A stretch of DNA of 44,347 bases, taken from Leptothrix sp. (in: b-proteobacteria) (GTDB lineage Bacteria; Pseudomonadota; Gammaproteobacteria; Burkholderiales; Burkholderiaceae_C). This document shows positions 43,684-44,347 of this stretch, in pieces. The notes under the pieces were generated by a model, which worked only from the letters and a program-made list of their open reading frames with translations, searched no databases and was not told the DNA's origin. How positions within the stretch are numbered: position 1 is the first letter of the stretch; each line of letters begins with the position of its first letter. Where the stretch lies: the NCBI GenBank assembly GCA_013822265.1, contig PNKD01000020.1:1-44347 (forward strand), written 5' to 3'. The translations under genes were made by a program, and so were the position numbers.

Positions 43684-44347
43684 TCAGCCTATGCGGCCGA
43701 GCAGCAGGTACTCCATCAGCGCCTTCTGCGCGTGCAGCCGGTTCTCGGCTTCGTCCCAGACCACGCTCTGCGGGCCGTCGATGACCTCGGCCGTGACCTC
43801 TTCACCGCGGTGCGCCGGCAGGCAGTGCATGAAGAGGGCATCGCGCTGGGCCACGGCCATCATCTCGTCGTCGACACACCAGTCGACGAAGGCCTTGCGG
43901 CGCTCTTCGTTCTCGGCTTCGTAGCCCATGCTCGTCCAGACGTCGGTGGTGACGAGATGGGCGCCTTCACAGGCCTGCATGGGGTGGTTGAAGACCTTGT
44001 AGCAGGCGGTGTCGCGCACGCCGGCCACGGCGGGGTCGATCTCGTAGCCGCTGGGCGTGCTGACATGCACCGTGAAGCCCAGCACCTCGGCCGCCTGCAG
44101 CCAGGTGTTGGCCATGTTGTTGCCGTCGCCGACCCAGGCCACCGTCTTGCCCTTGATGTCGCCGCGGTGCTCGATGAAGGTGAAGATGTCGGCCAAGATC
44201 TGGCACGGGTGGTACTCGTTGGTCAGTCCGTTGATGACCGGCACGCGCGAGTGCGCCGCGAAACGCTCGAGCATGTTCTGCTCGTAGGTGCGGATCATCA
44301 CGATGTCGACCATGCGGCTGATGACGCGCGCGCTGTCCTCGGCCGGC
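43684..44347 (-). CDS. argF: Ornithine carbamoyltransferase (5' end outside window)
   Basis: About 220 C-terminal residues are visible; the frame runs off the window through EDSARVISRMVDIVMIRT. The ornithine-binding and catalytic region is present: VINGLTNEYHPCQILADI, VAWVGDGNNMANTWLQAA, DVWTSMGYE and MHCLPAHRGEEV, whose HCLP loop carries the catalytic cysteine. It makes citrulline from ornithine and carbamoyl phosphate in arginine synthesis. The missing N-terminus should hold the STRTR carbamoyl phosphate site. Confidence 0.96.
   Translation of the reverse strand, partial: PAEDSARVISRMVDIVMIRTYEQNMLERFAAHSRVPVINGLTNEYHPCQILADIFTFIEHRGDIKGKTVAWVGDGNNMANTWLQAAEVLGFTVHVSTPSGYEIDPAVAGVRDTACYKVFNHPMQACEGAHLVTTDVWTSMGYEAENEERRKAFVDWCVDDEMMAVAQRDALFMHCLPAHRGEEVTAEVIDGPQSVVWDEAENRLHAQKALMEYLLLGRIG

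Overview
The window is chromosomal DNA of about 70% GC with strongly G/C-biased third codon positions. Gene content points to a betaproteobacterium of the order Burkholderiales (Rubrivivax/Leptothrix/Ideonella-like). This is inferred from protein families and gene neighbourhoods, because no rRNA or other direct marker is present.

Layout. 1-4854: tail of a DUF4212 small subunit, a VC_2705-type sodium:solute symporter, a cNMP/CBS/DUF294 signalling protein and a small zinc-ribbon membrane protein. 4882-8780 (minus): a SulP anion transporter and metG. 8834-9202: a frameshifted secreted-protein pseudogene. 9372-12978: apbC (Fe-S carrier), then ahpC and ahpF. 12991-20549 (minus): a two-component system, mobA, a TorD-type chaperone, a large polyferredoxin and a DUF3306 protein. 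20735-21647 (plus): DUF3305 and a second DUF3306 protein. 21674-25160 (minus): selB, selC (tRNA-Sec) and selA. 25455-32189 (plus): a Tat-signal peptide gene, formate dehydrogenase alpha, beta and gamma with two small exported proteins, and fdhD. 32209-35214: moeA (minus) and a tungstate/molybdate-type ABC permease and ATPase. 35330-44347: mostly housekeeping and catabolic genes (threonine aldolase, Mpo1-like, dcd, YpfJ metallopeptidase, CoA-transferase, a broken M20 peptidase, FAH-family hydrolase, SDR, cupin, partial argF).

The centre (about 13-35 kb) is a self-contained formate-oxidation island: a periplasmic molybdo/tungsto formate dehydrogenase plus genes for its cofactor (mobA, moeA, ABC uptake, fdhD sulfuration), chaperone, electron transfer, regulation and selenocysteine insertion.

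The main discovery is that selenocysteine insertion here appears to have been moved from the stop codon UGA to the cysteine codon UGC. The tRNA between selB and selA has the full tRNA-Sec architecture (8-bp acceptor, 6-bp D stem, long variable arm, G73, encoded CCA), but its anticodon is GCA, which reads UGC/UGU, instead of UCA. The formate dehydrogenase alpha gene has UGC at exactly the catalytic Sec position (codon 211). A SECIS-like hairpin follows it, with the apical GGU 19-21 nt after the codon, the same spacing I recall for E. coli fdhF. Matching changes in codon and anticodon, with intact selA and selB, argue for SECIS-directed Sec insertion at one UGC codon while other UGC codons remain Cys. 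Standard annotation would miss this, calling the enzyme a plain Cys formate dehydrogenase and the tRNA an odd tRNA-Cys.
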